A DNA stretch of 64,000 bases from Cyclina sinensis (GCA_012932295.1 JAAONU010000010.1:27587348-27651347), one strand, 5' to 3'. Shown: positions 20,915 to 35,393, numbered from the stretch's first letter. Program-made: numbers and translations. Notes: generated from the letters alone by a model not told the origin.

Positions 20915-21099
20915 ATCAAAAATAAATACAATTATTGAATTAAAAATACTATTTTTTTACAATAATAATGCAAAAGGAAAAAGAAAGAGCATTTCAGCTA
21001 CAAATTGTTTTAGAAAGAGACATCAAATCAACGGTAAGGCAACAGTCGGGTTCATTTCAGATCAAATATAACCAATGTCTTTAAATTATTTTAGGTCAT

Positions 21100-22140
21100 A
21101 CTGTCACTTTAAGTGTTTGCATCTCGTAGAAGTGCAGTTTTTCCGATAACTGTACAAAGAAGTAATTATAACACCATGCTGAAATATGAAAACAGGCATG
21201 TATTCATTTGAATAACTTAAACAGTTAGCCCATTTCTTAAAACATACTAGGATTACACCCACACGAACCTTCACTCTGCCAGGCTAAACCACTCTTGAAT
21301 CTATATATTTTGGCTGCTATGTTAAATTCTACTTACATTCGTCATAACATCAAGCGACCCCCTGTATCACAAATTTGTACCTGTAAAATGTTGTTCAGAC
21401 ATTGAAACATTGCTTAAGAAAAAAAAAAACACTTCACTTACCTTTTCCATGTTTACGGGTTGTACCAAGTTCATTAACATAAGATTGAATTTGATGCCAA
21501 GATTTCAGAAATTTCTTCGAATACTAGTGCATGCAACCCACAAAGTTAATTTTTGCAACACCGTATATGTCTGCCATTGATATCAGTAGTCATGTATGTT
21601 TATCTTTTGCACAAGCTCTACATTAAACAAGATCTTTATAATTCGCTTGTTTGTATTCTTAGTTCACCCATGATTGGAAGCACATGTTTAATCAATAAAG
21701 TGTATTTAGCAGCAAACACATATGCGAGAAATGAAATACATACGTTGCAAAAGTGAATCATAAACATAATTATGAAGTGACGTGCACAAGAAGTTATATA
21801 TACCCGCATTGATAGTAAATGTGAAAATTGATCTGCTATTTGCCTTCACGACGGCCTGAACAACAAGAACCCATTGTTTTTAATTAATATATTTGAAAAT
21901 TAGATAATCAGAAAATCTATTTGCAATCAGTTTTAACCTCACCAGTTATTTGTAACCAGACATTTCACGAAAATTACATTTTTTTGTATGAAGTAAAACG
22001 TCCCTCGTCTATTAGAAGACATCGTTGTGAATTACGAAGAAGATATCTGCAATTGAATTGCCTAAGAAAGTAGCTCGCACTGGCGAAAATATATTTAAAG
22101 AAATCGTGGTTTGTGTAAAAACGAAATGAAAAAAAAAAAA
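21100..22140 (-). promoter_or_regulatory. Promoter and first-exon-like paralogous segment 1
   Basis: It is collinear with 48830-49910 over about 1 kb at clear but modest identity. On the minus strand both contain, in order, CCCATT and CTTGAAC-type blocks, a TATA box (here TATATATAA, complement of 21794-21802), CACGTCACTTC about 20 bases further on, a transcribed-looking stretch, and a strong splice donor GTAAGTGAAG (exon end at 21442). This is the layout of a TATA promoter with a roughly 330-base first exon. The HEPN gene lies 8.5 kb downstream on the same strand with an acceptor before its ATG, so this could be its first noncoding exon; that link is inference. Confidence 0.5.
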
Positions 22141-22277
22141 AACAACAACACAACAAAAAAATGAACCCGGTCAGAAAAAACTGAAGACAAGATATTTGGT
22201 AGAAATGAAGAAAGTGAAGAAAAATAATTAAGAAGAAATGGAATTAAGATGTTTTCTGTATTCGTATTGTGAATTCA

Positions 22278-23515
22278 AGAAGAAATTTCACTAACAGGAA
22301 ATTGGCAGTAGCAGTACGCAGTAGAAATTAAATCAAACGTGAAGTTGACAGTAGCCGTTACAGCAGTAGCAGTTGGCAAAACGTGAAGTTGGCAGTAGCA
22401 GTAACAGCAGTAGCAGTAGACAAAACGTGAAGTTGGCAGTAGCAGTGACAGCAGTAGCAATAGGCAAAACATGAAGTTGGCAGTGGCAGTAAAAGCAGTA
22501 GCAGTAGGAAACTCGGAAAGTCTGCGAGAGTTTATGAAACAGTCACAGACTGTGTCACACAGTGCAATTAAACCGGAAGGATCCATAGACTTTATAGATT
22601 GGCACCAAAATTCATGAAAGTCTACAAGAATGTCAGAAACAGTAATAGACCGTAACAATTGACTCCTTCTCGATTTTGGCACCAAAATTCCTGAAAGTCT
22701 GCAAGGGGGTCAGAAACAGTCGCACACCGGCTTAATCGACCCAGGAGGGTCCCTAAACATAAAAAAATGACATTTCCCTGATTGGCACCAAAATTCCTGA
22801 AAGTCCTCGAGAGGGTTAGAAACAGTCGCAGACCGGTTAAATCGACCCAGGAGGGTCCCTAAACATAAAAAAATGAGATTTTCCCGATTTACACCAAACT
22901 TCCTGAAAGTCTGTAGGAAATTCAGAATCAGTCGCAGACCGGTTACATCGACCCGACATGGTCCCAAGATCTTAAAAATGACATTTTGCGGTTGGTACCA
23001 AAATTCCTGAAAGTCTGCGAGAGATTCAGAAACAGTCGCAGACCGTTTGAATCGACCCGGGAGGTACTCTTAACATCAAAAATGACATTTTTCCGATTGG
23101 CACCAAAGTCAATTAAATCTGTCATGAAAGTCTGTCTTAAATAGAGAAGACCTACGCAATAGACTCAGGAGGGTCTGTTGAAGTTAAAACATGTTTTATT
23201 ATCATTGAAACTTTCCAGACTCTTAAGACTTTCCTACTGCTACTGCTCGTACTGCTACTGCCAGCTTCACGTTTTACTTACTGCTACTGCTGTTACTGCT
23301 ACTGCCAGCTTTACGTTTTCCTACTGCTACTGCTGTTACTGCTACTGCCAGCTTCATGTTTTGCATAATGCTACTGCTGTTACCTGGTTACTGCTACTGC
23401 CAGCTTCACGTTTTCTTTACTGCTACTGCTTTTACTGCTACTGCCAACTTCACATTTTTCTACTGCTGTTTTCTGCTACTGCTCACTTCCTATACATAGA
23501 AATTTCCATTTTTTT
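22278..23515. mobile_element. Foldback-like structure with GCAGTAGCAGT repeat arms
   Basis: The left arm (about 22287-22510) is made of GGCAGTAGCAGTAACAGCAG and AAAACGTGAAGTT units; the right arm (about 23234-23510) is the inverted version with CTACTGCTACTGCCAGC and AACTTCACGTTTT units. Outer ends also match in inverse: GAAATTTC followed by AGGAA. Arms are separated by about 720 bases of another tandem repeat. No coding region and no certain target duplication. Confidence 0.75.
22515..23125. repeat. Degenerate tandem repeat of about 112-115 bp inside the foldback structure
   Basis: About six units share ATTCCTGAAAGTCTGC, CAGAAACAGTCGCAGACC, TCGACCC and GATTGGCACCAAA blocks in the same order. 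Open frames here vary with the unit register and are not genes. Confidence 0.85.
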
Positions 23516-23698
23516 TCTGAATTTATTGGAGAAAATATTTGAAGTAAATATTGGATGATGTATTAAAACATTTGTTACAGGGTCACTATTTTAGATATCT
23601 ATGACTTGTTTGTTTTATTTCCATTTCGAGGATCTTTGTACATTTCCGCTGGAAAAGTTCCAGTTCGTTTTAATGGTTCACTAGCTTTGTCATCTCGT

Positions 23699-24116
23699 TC
23701 TCGCGAGATGTGGTGTGGGTGAGCTGAATTTAAGCAGGAGCACGTGAAGTTTTGCCGCATTCGACCATTTCTTGATCTTGATAATGGCTTTGGTATTTGC
23801 TGAAATGTTTTAAACTGTAGTTTTCATTTGTTTTACAAGTTATTTGCATTTTGGTTTTTTCAAGTCGTGTGTAATTTTCCACACGTGGAAAAATATGGCG
23901 GACTTGGATGAGCTTGACTTTTCTAACTTTTTTTTTACATGGTGATATTCTCTTTTCATAATTACCAGTTTCACAAATTAACAAATGTTGTTTGTTGTTA
24001 ATAGCATGTTGTAGTTCACCACCAGGAGCACCAGCCTATACAGACCCAGCATGGAAGATACTGTGTGAATGAACATTTTTTGTGAGTTGTGGTTTACAGA
24101 TTCCAGAAATCTGGTA
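23699..24116 (+). promoter_or_regulatory. Possible TATA-less promoter with start region and exon
   Basis: TCTCGCGAGA (23699-23708) is a full palindrome known as a core promoter element in vertebrates. About 190 bases on, AATATGGCGGACTTGG (ATG at 23895-23897) looks like a start codon in YY1/Kozak-type context, opening a frame of 15 codons before TGA. A GC-richer stretch (about 24019-24105) follows a TTGTAG acceptor-like site and ends at a GTAAGAC donor-like site (CTG/GTAAGAC). No protein family is recognisable, so the gene is conjecture. Confidence 0.3.
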
Positions 24117-24124
24117 AGACAAAT

Positions 24125-26543
24125 AATTATTAGACTGTAAATTGTTAGAACATGTATTTGTGCTAAGCTATAGTTTTAGTATATTTTGTTCAGTTAATTT
24201 GTAGTTGATTAAAGGGAGACCACTGGTATGTCATTAAATTAATAATTAATAAGGACCTTTAGTTTATGAATTATGTGTCTGTGTAACAGTATGATATCTG
24301 TAGTATGTCCGTCTGGGTGTACAAGTATATTGATCACTTCATTATATTTTTATAGCTCATGTGATCAAAACATATTAGTATAGTATAGTATTATGTAATT
24401 TTAAGAAATCACACATGCTTTGTACATGTATGCATATCATATATATTTTCTTGTGAGTATGAATTAAATGATTCTTTTCAGAACCATTCATGTTCCACAC
24501 CTTACAAGACTCACACTGAAGTTTATGTTCATGTGTATGTGTATTGAAATACGTGTGAATACAGTCATCGAACCTGCATATTCTTAGTCTTCTATCCGCC
24601 CTGGCGTAATACGTTTACACGCATTCCTCCAACAGTAATGTCATCGCTCTAACGTAGCATTATTTCACAATGACCTTTTCCTGAGAAAGGTCCTTGTAAT
24701 AGTACTGTGTGCAGTATCATGGATGACTGTTAGAAAAGACCTTCAAAGAAATGTCTTGAACATGTTCAAAGTGTTCCGGTTCACTATAGCCGACACTTTT
24801 ATTTATCATTATTGAGAAGTCTCGACAATTAAAATTGATTAATTGTCTTTTGCTAATGCATGGAATAATATGTCTTTTTATAATTTTGTTAACACAAAGA
24901 GAGAAAAATTTGCACATTGTTGTGGCTGACACCAATTATGATCAGTAAAATAAAAGAAAGTGATTGGCGCAACGTTCTTTATTAAGCGAGTAGTGTTTTC
25001 ATTTTTTTCTGGAATAAAGTATAATTCGCTTAAAAATAAACTAATGTAGTATTTACGAAAGGAATAATTATGACACTGGTTACCTTTGTTCATGTATTTT
25101 TCGCGCCGCCAGGTTTAGGCAGCATTTGATTCGTTGAGATAAATCTGACTGCAGTATTTCTGTTCGAGAAACACTTACACTAATACAGAAGTGGAGAAGT
25201 TCATTTTAACAATAATCATGCTGTACATTCAAGTTTTTCTCTTCATGGCCGTTTTTTCATAAGATAGGTTTGTGTGTAATTCTAAATTTTATACAGTCGG
25301 TCATTTATGGTTTGATAAACTTTATTTAAACAGTTTAGAAAAAATAACATGTCCTCTCAATATCTTTAAAATGAATCCATTGCAGTTTTTCACGTACTAG
25401 ATTTGTACACAGTATTCATATACCATCTTTAGGAGGATGGCACTTGAAATGTTGTTTTGGAAATAACCGTGTTACGGTTAAACTTTAAAAAGAAAACAAA
25501 GGAAAAAGGAGCTCTTCTTTTATTTTCAAACATAAAACTGTGAATTTTAAATACGTGACTTCAACGAGGAAAACGGAAGTGCTATTGAACCAAGCTGGTA
25601 GAGAATGTAAATAAATCATTTATGTTGCTTGCTTTCTTTTAAAACAATTCTGAATGCTTATTGATAGCCTCAACAATATTACCAAGTATAAGAAGTTCCA
25701 AACGCTGACTGCCAAGTGCGCATTAATCTTTAAATTTCTATTTATACCTCTAATTATATATGTATAATTAATGTACAGTTTTGTTTTAAAAAGAAAATAA
25801 CGTCTATTTAAAACGTTTTAAGGGAGAAAACCTTATGAAATTTTCCAACATTTCACATCAAGAGTATCGCTTGTGAAAATCATTTACGCATGCATGATTA
25901 TGAAACAAAAATTAGTTTATGCAGTGTAACTTTATTTAATTATTAACATTCAAACCAATTTTGTGTGACAGTGTCGTTACATGAGCAGGTAATGGGAACA
26001 ATTGATAAAAGAAAGGGAAGGCAGTATTGTTTTAGGACTCCAGTGGGCATTAAGTGTATGGATGAAATCTCTTGCAGTTTAAAGATGACATTACGATAAC
26101 CAAAATAGTGTTCTATTATTTTTGCGTATTGTATTCGTTATAAAAAAATATCTGCCTAATCTATTATTGCCATTGTAATCAGCACGTAACAAAGAGAGCG
26201 TTGTTAACAAAAAAAATCAAGAAAGAAAACTGAGACTAAGAGATATGCTCGAACGGAGAAAACTACACAAAAAACAGTTCAAAATTGTACTTTGTTTTAT
26301 CTCTTAACAACATGCATACATGTCACTTCATGTCACAGGGACTCACATTCTTCAGTAAATGTTGAGATCAGTTTTGATATCATTAACAATATATGCTATA
26401 TGCAATATGCAATAAAATGAACTTTAAAACATAAGTATATTCAGCACTTCGGGACGTCAGAACAAGATCTTTCTTACACCTAACAACCATATATTTTTAA
26501 TTTAATTATTAAGAAATACTAAATGAAGACATACATTGAAAAA
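24125..26543. other. AT-rich stretch, no gene recognised
   Basis: I see no long open frame, no RNA gene and no repeat in 2.4 kb. Short frames on either strand resemble no known family. Confidence 0.6.
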
Positions 26544-27663
26544 TAATATCAAATCATGCATCAATAAGAAAAAACTAACACCATATGGGACTGTAGAAGA
26601 GTATCAAACCATGTATCAATAAGAAACAACTACCACCATATGGGACTGTAGAATAGTATCAAACCATGCATCAATAAGAAACAACTACCACTATATAGGA
26701 CTGTAGAATAGTATCAAACCATGCATCAATAAGAAACAACTAGCACCATATGGGACTGTAGAATAGAATCAAAGCATGCATCAATAAGAAACAACTAGCA
26801 CCATATGGGACTGTAGAATAGTATCAAACCATGCATCAATAAGAAACAACTAGCACCATATGGGACTGTAGAATAGTATCAAACCATGCATCAATAAGAA
26901 ACAACTACCACTATATAGGACTGTAGAATAGTATCAAACCATGCATCAATAAGAAACAACTAGCACCATATGGGACTGTAGAATAGTATCAAAGCATGCA
27001 TCAGTAAGAAACAACTAGCACCATATGGGACTGTAGAATAGAATCAAAGCATGCATCAATAAGAAACAACTAGCACCATATGGGACTGCAGAATAGTATC
27101 AAACCATGCATCAATAAGAAACAACTAGCGCCATATGGGACTGCAGAATAGTATCAAAGTATCTATCAATAAGAAACAACTAACACCATATGGGACTGTA
27201 GAAGAGTATAAGAGCATGCATCAATAAGAAACAACTACCACTATATAGGACTGTAGAATAGTATCAAACCATGCATCAATAAGAAACAACTAGCACCATA
27301 TGGGACTGTAGAATAGTATCAAAGCATGCATCAATAAGAAACAACTAGCACCATATGGGACTGTAGAATAGAATCAAAGCATGCATCAATAAGAAACAAC
27401 TAGCACCATATGGGACTGCAGAATAGTATCAAACCATGCATCAATAAGAAACAACTAGCGCCATATGGGACTGCAGAATAGTATCAAAGTATCTATCAAT
27501 AAGAAACAACTAACACCATATGGGACTGTATAATAGTATAAAAGAATGTATCAATAAGAAACATCTAACACCATATGGGACTGTAGAATAGTATCAAATT
27601 ATGCATCAATAAAAACAACTAACTCCATATGTAAATGTAGAATAGTATCAAAGCATGCATCAA

Positions 27664-29412
27664 CTAGAACTATCGCTGAATGCGATTCATACCCCCACCA
27701 ATGTCCTTGACAGAAGACGACATGGAAGGGTGGTAAAGGGAATAACTTTAGTGGCACAAATACATATACATTAATAGAAATTATCTCTGGTGAAAAAAAC
27801 AAACAAATTGTACAGGTAATAGTATAAATATATATTGTCAAATCATGTTCGAGACAGTTGCAAATAACCTTTTATTTTCGTGAATATCTGTTCTAGTTTC
27901 AGAAACATTTAAGTATAAATGGTTATATCAGAACATTTTCTGAGCCTAAAAGGGGCATAACTTGTGTCATAATTCAATGGAATTGTAGAATTTTCGTCAT
28001 CTGAGCTTGCTTGTAACCATTCATATAAATTTTAAGTTTCAAGTAAATATCTGTTCTGGTTTAAGAAATATTATAGTAAATAAATTTAAAGACATAAAAA
28101 TGGACATAACTTTGTCAAAAAACAATACAAAGTTATCCCCCTCAACTTGACCTGCATATCTTACTTGCGACACTTCGTATATATTTGAAGTTTCAAATGA
28201 TTATCTGTTCTAGTTTTAGAAATATTCAAGTACATGTTAAAATTTCAGAACATTTTCTAAGTCAATTTTTGACCTTCAAGTGTGGCCTTGACCTTAAGCT
28301 GGCACAAGGGTAAGATGGGTTCTGCACATTGCCCAGTTGGGGTGAACATTTGAGTCAAGTTTGAAGAAAATCCTTCCATTAGTATAGAATTTATAGAGCG
28401 GACACGACATATTGTCTAGTATTGATTATAAGTAAATTAAAAGACTTAAAAAGGGGCATGACTTTGTCAAAATGCAATACAGGGTAATGAAACTTGACCT
28501 GCATATCTTACTTGTGATATCTCATATATCTTTTAAGTTGCAAGCAAATACCTGTGCTAGTTTCAGAAATATTAAAATATATGTTAAAATCTAAGAACAT
28601 TTTCTAAGTCAATTTTGACCTTCAAGTGTGACCTTGACCTTAAGCCGGCACAAAGGTAACATGGGTTCTGCACATAACCTTGTTAAAGTTATCCCCCTCA
28701 CTTTTTTTAGTTATGAAACTTGACCTGCATATCTTACTTGCGACACTTCGTATATATTTGAAGTTTCAAATGATTATCTGTTCTAGTTTTAGAAATACTC
28801 AAGTACATGTTAAAATTTCAGAACATTTTCTTAGTCAATTTTTGACCTTCAAGTGTGGCCTTGACCTTAAGCTGGCACAAGGGTTAGATGGGTTCTGCAC
28901 ATTGCCCAGTTGGGGTGAATATTTGAGTCAAGTTTGAAGAAAATCCGTCCATTAGTATAGAATTTATAGAGCGGACACGACATATTGTCTAGTATTGATT
29001 ATAAGTAAATTAAAAGACTTAAAAAGGGGCATTACTTTGTCAAAATGCAATACAGAGTAATAAAACTTCACCTGCATATCCTAATTGTGACACTTCATAT
29101 ATATTTTAAGTTTCAAGCAAATACGTTTTCTAGTTTCAGAAATATTTATATACATGTTAAAATTTAAGAATATTTTCTAAGTCAATTTTTGACCTTCAAG
29201 TGTGACCTTGACTTTGAGCCGGCAAAAGGGTTACATAGGTTCTGCACATCCCCTTGTTGAAGCTAAGTTTGAAGAAAATCCTTCAGTTGGTATAGGATTT
29301 ATAGAGCGGACACGATAATGGAGACGTACGGACCGACTGACCGACGGACGGACGGACGCGACAAAAATAATCCATTATAGCCATCCCCCCCACATTCTGT
29401 GGTGGGGGTATA
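27664..29412. mobile_element. 1.75-kb CCCCCACC-ended repeat inserted in the satellite, copy 1
   Basis: The left side has CATACCCCCACCA (27688) and the right end the inverse TGGTGGGGGTATAA, itself part of a hairpin (CCCCCCCAC / GTGGTGGGGG). It holds three to four diverged copies of a block with CTTGACCTGCATATC starts at about 28146, 28494, 28718 and 29067, each followed by TTGACCTTCAAGTGTGnCC TTGACCTT and a GAGCGGACACGA end. A GACGGACGGACGGAC tract lies near 29340. Non-coding; the class is frequent in bivalves. Confidence 0.8.
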
Positions 29413-32400
29413 ATAAGAAAGGACTAGCACCATATGTGACTGTAGAATAGTATCAAAGTATTTAACAATAAGAAATATCTAACTCCATATGTGACTGTAT
29501 AATAGTATCAAAGCATGCACCAATAAGAAACAACTAACACCATTTGGGACTATAGAATAGTATCAAAGTATGCATCAATAAGAAACAACTAACACCATTT
29601 GGGACTGTAGAATAGTATCAAAGTATGCATCAATAAGAAATAACTAATCCAATATGTGACTGTAGAATAGTATCAAACCATGTATAAATAAAAAAGAACT
29701 AACACCATATAGGGCTGTAGAATAGTATCAGACTATGTATCAATAAGAAACAACTAACACCCTACTGGACTGGAGAATAGTATCAAACCATCTATCAATA
29801 AGAAACAACTAACGCCCTATTGGACTGTAGAATAGTATCAAACCATGCATCAATAAAAAACAATTAACGTTCTATTGCACTGCAGAATAGTATCAAACCA
29901 TAATAAGAAACAACTAACGCCCTATTGAACTGTAGAATAGTATCAAACAATGCATCAATAAGAAACAACTAACGCCCTACGGGACTGTAGAATAGTATCA
30001 AGCCATGTATCAATAAGAAAAAACAAACGCACTATTAGACTGTTGAATAGTATCAAAGGATGCATCAATAAGAAACAACTAAAACCATATGAGACTGTAG
30101 AATAGTATCAAACCATGCATCAAAAAGAAATAACTACCGCCATATGTGACTGTAGAATAGTGTCGAAGCATGCATCAATAAGAAACAACTATCGCCATAT
30201 GGGACTGTAGAATAGTATCAAAGCATGCATCAAAAAGAAACAACTAAAACCATATGTGACTGTAGAATAGTGTCGAAGCATGCATCAATAAGAAACAACT
30301 AACACCATATGAGACTGTAGAATAGTATCAAACCATGCATCAAAAAGAAATAACTACCGCCATATGTGACTGTAGAATAGTGTCGAAGCATGCATCAATA
30401 AGAAACAACTTACACCATATGTGACTGTAGAATAGTATCAAACCATGCATCAAAAAAAATAACTATCGCCATATGTGACTGTAGAATAGTGTCGAAGCAT
30501 GCATCAATAAAAAACAACTAACACCATATGAGACTGTAGAATAGTATCAAACCATGCATCAAAAAGAAATAACTATCGCCATATGTGACTGTAGAATAGT
30601 GTCGAAGCATGCATCAATAAGAAACAACTATCGCCATATGGGACTGTAGAATAGTATCAAAGCATGCATCAATAAGAAACAACTAGCACCATATGTGACT
30701 GTAGCATAGTATCAAAGCATCCATCAATAAGAAACAACTAGCACCATATGTGACTGCAGAATAGTATCAAAGCATGCACCAATAAGAAACAACTAACACC
30801 ATATGGGACTGTAGAATAGTATCAAAGCATGCATCAATAAGAAACAACTAGCACCATATGTGACTGCAGAATAGTATCAAAGCATGCATCAATAAGAAAC
30901 AACTATCACCATTTGGGAATGTAGAATAGTATCAAAGCATGCATTAATAAAAATACAACTAACACCATATAGGACTGCAGAATAGTATCAAAGCATGCAT
31001 CAATAAGAAACAACTAACATCATAGAGGACTCTAGAATAGTATCAAAGCATGCATCAATAAGAAACAACTAACCCCACATGTGACTGTAGAATAGTATCA
31101 AAGCATGCAACAATAAGAAACAACTGACACCATATGTGACTGTAGAAGAGTATAAGAGAATGCATCGATAAGAAACAACTAACATAATATAGGACTGCAG
31201 AATAATATCAAAGCATGCATCAATAAGAAACAACTAACCCCATATGTGACTGTAGAATAGTATCAAAGCATGCATCAATAAGAAACAACTGACACCATAT
31301 GGGACTGCAGAATAGTATCAAAGCATGCATCAGTAAGAAACAACTAACCCCATATGTGACTGTAGAATAGTATCAAAGCATGCATCAATAAGAAACAACA
31401 AACCCCATATGGGACTGTAGAATAGTATCAAAACATGCATCAATAAGAAAGAACTAACACCATATGGGACTGTAGAAAAGTATGAAAGCATGCATCAATA
31501 AGAAACAACTAACACCATATGGGACTGTAGAATAGAATCAAAACATGGATCAATAAGAAACAACTAACACCATATGGGACTGTAGAATAGTATCAAAGCA
31601 TTCATCAATAAGAAACAACTACCATCATATGGGACTGTAGAATAGTATCAAAGCATGCATCAATAAGAAAGAACTAACACCAAATGGGACTGTAGAAAAG
31701 TATGAAAGCATGCATCAATAAGAAACAACTAACACCATATGGGACTGTAGAATAGAATCAAAATATGGATCAATAAGAAACAACTAAACCATATGGGACT
31801 GTAGAATAGTATCAAAGCATTCATCAATAAGAAACAACAACTATCATATGGGACTGTAGAATAGTATCAAAGCATGCATCAATAAGAAACAACTAACATC
31901 ATATGGGACTGTAGAATAGTATCATATCATGCATCAATAAGAAACAAATAACACCATATTGGACTGTAGATTAGTATCAAATCATGCATCAATAAAAAAA
32001 CAACTAACACCATATTAGAATGTAGAATAGTATCAAAACATGCATCAATAAGAAACAACTAACACCATATGGGACTGTAGAAAAATATCAAAGCATTCAT
32101 CAATAAGAAACAACTACCATCATACGTGACTGTAGAATAGTATCAAAGCATGCATCAATAAGAAACAACTACCATCATATGTGACTGTAGAATAGTATCA
32201 AAGCATACATCAATAAGAAACAATTAACACCATATGGGACTGTAGATTAGTATCAAAGAATGCATAAAATAAGAAACAACTAACATCATATGGGAATGTA
32301 GAATAGTATCAAAACATGCATCAATAAGAAACAACTAACACCATATGGGACTTCAGAATAGTATCAAAGCATGCATCAATAAGAAACAACTAACGCCATT

Positions 32401-33644
32401 AGGGACTGTAGAATAGTATCAAAGCATACATCAATAAGAAACAACTAACACCATTAGGGACTGTAGAATAGTATCAAAGCATACATCAATAAGAAACAAC
32501 TAACACCATTAGGGACTGTAGAATAGTATCAAAGCATACATCAATAAGAAACAATTAATACCATATGGGACTGTAGATTAGTATCAAAGCATGCATAAAA
32601 TAAGAAACAACTAACATTTTATGGGAATGAAGATTAGTATCAAAACATGCATCAATAAGAAACAACTAACACCATATAGGACTGCAGAATAGTATCAAAG
32701 CATGCATCAATAAGAAACAACTAACGCCATATGGGACTGTAGAATAGTATCAAGGCATTTATCAATAAGAAACAACTACCATCATATGCGACTGTAGAAT
32801 AGTATCAAAGCATGCATCAATAAGAAATAACTAACACCATATGGGACTGTAGAATAGTATCAAACCATGCATCAATAAGAAACAACTACCACTATATAGG
32901 ACTGTAGAATAGTATCAAACCATGCATCAATAAGAAACAACTAGCACCATATGGGACTGTAGAATAGTATCAAAGCATGCATCAGTAAGAAACAACTAGC
33001 ACCATATGGGACTGTAGAATAGAATCAAAGCATGCATCAATAAGAAACAACTAGCACCATATGGGACTGCAGAATAGTATCAAACCATGCATCAATAAGA
33101 AACAACTAGCGCCATATGGGACTGCAGAATAGTATCAAAGTATCTATCAATAAGAAACAACTAACACCATATGGGACTGTAGAAGAGTATAAGAGCATGC
33201 ATCAATAAGAAACAACTACCACTATATAGGACTGTAGAATAGTATCAAACCATGCATCAATAAGAAACAACTAGCACCATATGGGACTGTAGAATAGTAT
33301 CAAAGCATGCATCAATAAGAAACAACTAGCACCATATGGGACTGTAGAATAGAATCAAAGCATGCATCAATAAGAAACAACTAGCACCATATGGGACTGC
33401 AGAATAGTATCAAACCATGCATCAATAAGAAACAACTAGCGCCATATGGGACTGCAGAATAGTATCAAAGTATCTATCAATAAGAAACAACTAACACCAT
33501 ATGGGACTGTATAATAGTATAAAAGAATGTATCAATAAGAAACATCTAACACCATATGGGACTGTAGAATAGTATCAAATTATGCATCAATAAAAACAAC
33601 TAACTCCATATGTAAATGTAGAATAGTATCAAAGCATGCATCAA

Positions 33645-35393
33645 CTAGAACTATCGCTGAATGCGATTCATACCCCCACCAATGTCCTTGACAGAAGACG
33701 ACATGGAAGGGTGGTAAAGGGAATAACTTTAGTGGCACAAATACATATACATTAATAGAAATTATCTCTGGTGAAAAAAACAAACAAATTGTACAGGTAA
33801 TAGTATAAATATATATTGTCAAATCATGTTCGAGACAGTTGCAAATAACCTTTTATTTTCGTGAATATCTGTTCTAGTTTCAGAAACATTTAAGTATAAA
33901 TGGTTATATCAGAACATTTTCTGAGCCTAAAAGGGGCATAACTTGTGTCATAATTCAATGGAATTGTAGAATTTTCGTCATCTGAGCTTGCTTGTAACCA
34001 TTCATATAAATTTTAAGTTTCAAGTAAATATCTGTTCTGGTTTAAGAAATATTATAGTAAATAAATTTAAAGACATAAAAATGGACATAACTTTGTCAAA
34101 AAACAATACAAAGTTATCCCCCTCAACTTGACCTGCATATCTTACTTGCGACACTTCGTATATATTTGAAGTTTCAAATGATTATCTGTTCTAGTTTTAG
34201 AAATATTCAAGTACATGTTAAAATTTCAGAACATTTTCTAAGTCAATTTTTGACCTTCAAGTGTGGCCTTGACCTTAAGCTGGCACAAGGGTAAGATGGG
34301 TTCTGCACATTGCCCAGTTGGGGTGAACATTTGAGTCAAGTTTGAAGAAAATCCTTCCATTAGTATAGAATTTATAGAGCGGACACGACATATTGTCTAG
34401 TATTGATTATAAGTAAATTAAAAGACTTAAAAAGGGGCATGACTTTGTCAAAATGCAATACAGGGTAATGAAACTTGACCTGCATATCTTACTTGTGATA
34501 TCTCATATATCTTTTAAGTTGCAAGCAAATACCTGTGCTAGTTTCAGAAATATTAAAATATATGTTAAAATCTAAGAACATTTTCTAAGTCAATTTTGAC
34601 CTTCAAGTGTGACCTTGACCTTAAGCCGGCACAAAGGTAACATGGGTTCTGCACATAACCTTGTTAAAGTTATCCCCCTCACTTTTTTTAGTTATGAAAC
34701 TTGACCTGCATATCTTACTTGCGACACTTCGTATATATTTGAAGTTTCAAATGATTATCTGTTCTAGTTTTAGAAATACTCAAGTACATGTTAAAATTTC
34801 AGAACATTTTCTTAGTCAATTTTTGACCTTCAAGTGTGGCCTTGACCTTAAGCTGGCACAAGGGTTAGATGGGTTCTGCACATTGCCCAGTTGGGGTGAA
34901 TATTTGAGTCAAGTTTGAAGAAAATCCGTCCATTAGTATAGAATTTATAGAGCGGACACGACATATTGTCTAGTATTGATTATAAGTAAATTAAAAGACT
35001 TAAAAAGGGGCATTACTTTGTCAAAATGCAATACAGAGTAATAAAACTTCACCTGCATATCCTAATTGTGACACTTCATATATATTTTAAGTTTCAAGCA
35101 AATACGTTTTCTAGTTTCAGAAATATTTATATACATGTTAAAATTTAAGAATATTTTCTAAGTCAATTTTTGACCTTCAAGTGTGACCTTGACTTTGAGC
35201 CGGCAAAAGGGTTACATAGGTTCTGCACATCCCCTTGTTGAAGCTAAGTTTGAAGAAAATCCTTCAGTTGGTATAGGATTTATAGAGCGGACACGATAAT
35301 GGAGACGTACGGACCGACTGACCGACGGACGGACGGACGCGACAAAAATAATCCATTATAGCCATCCCCCCCACATTCTGTGGTGGGGGTATA
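33645..35393. mobile_element. 1.75-kb CCCCCACC-ended repeat, copy 2
   Basis: It is carried along in the 5,981-bp duplication and appears identical to 27664-29412 by eye. It is therefore not an independent insertion. Confidence 0.85.

Noticed and set aside
22275..23558. Tyr/Cys- and Leu-rich open frames
   Set aside because: They follow the GCAGTAGCAGT and 112-bp tandem repeats of the foldback structure.
27599..34918. Two pairs of identical 80- and 85-codon open frames (27599 and 33580 minus; 28680 and 34661 plus)
   Set aside because: They lie in the 1.75-kb noncoding repeat and exist twice only because of the 5,981-bp duplication. They match no family.
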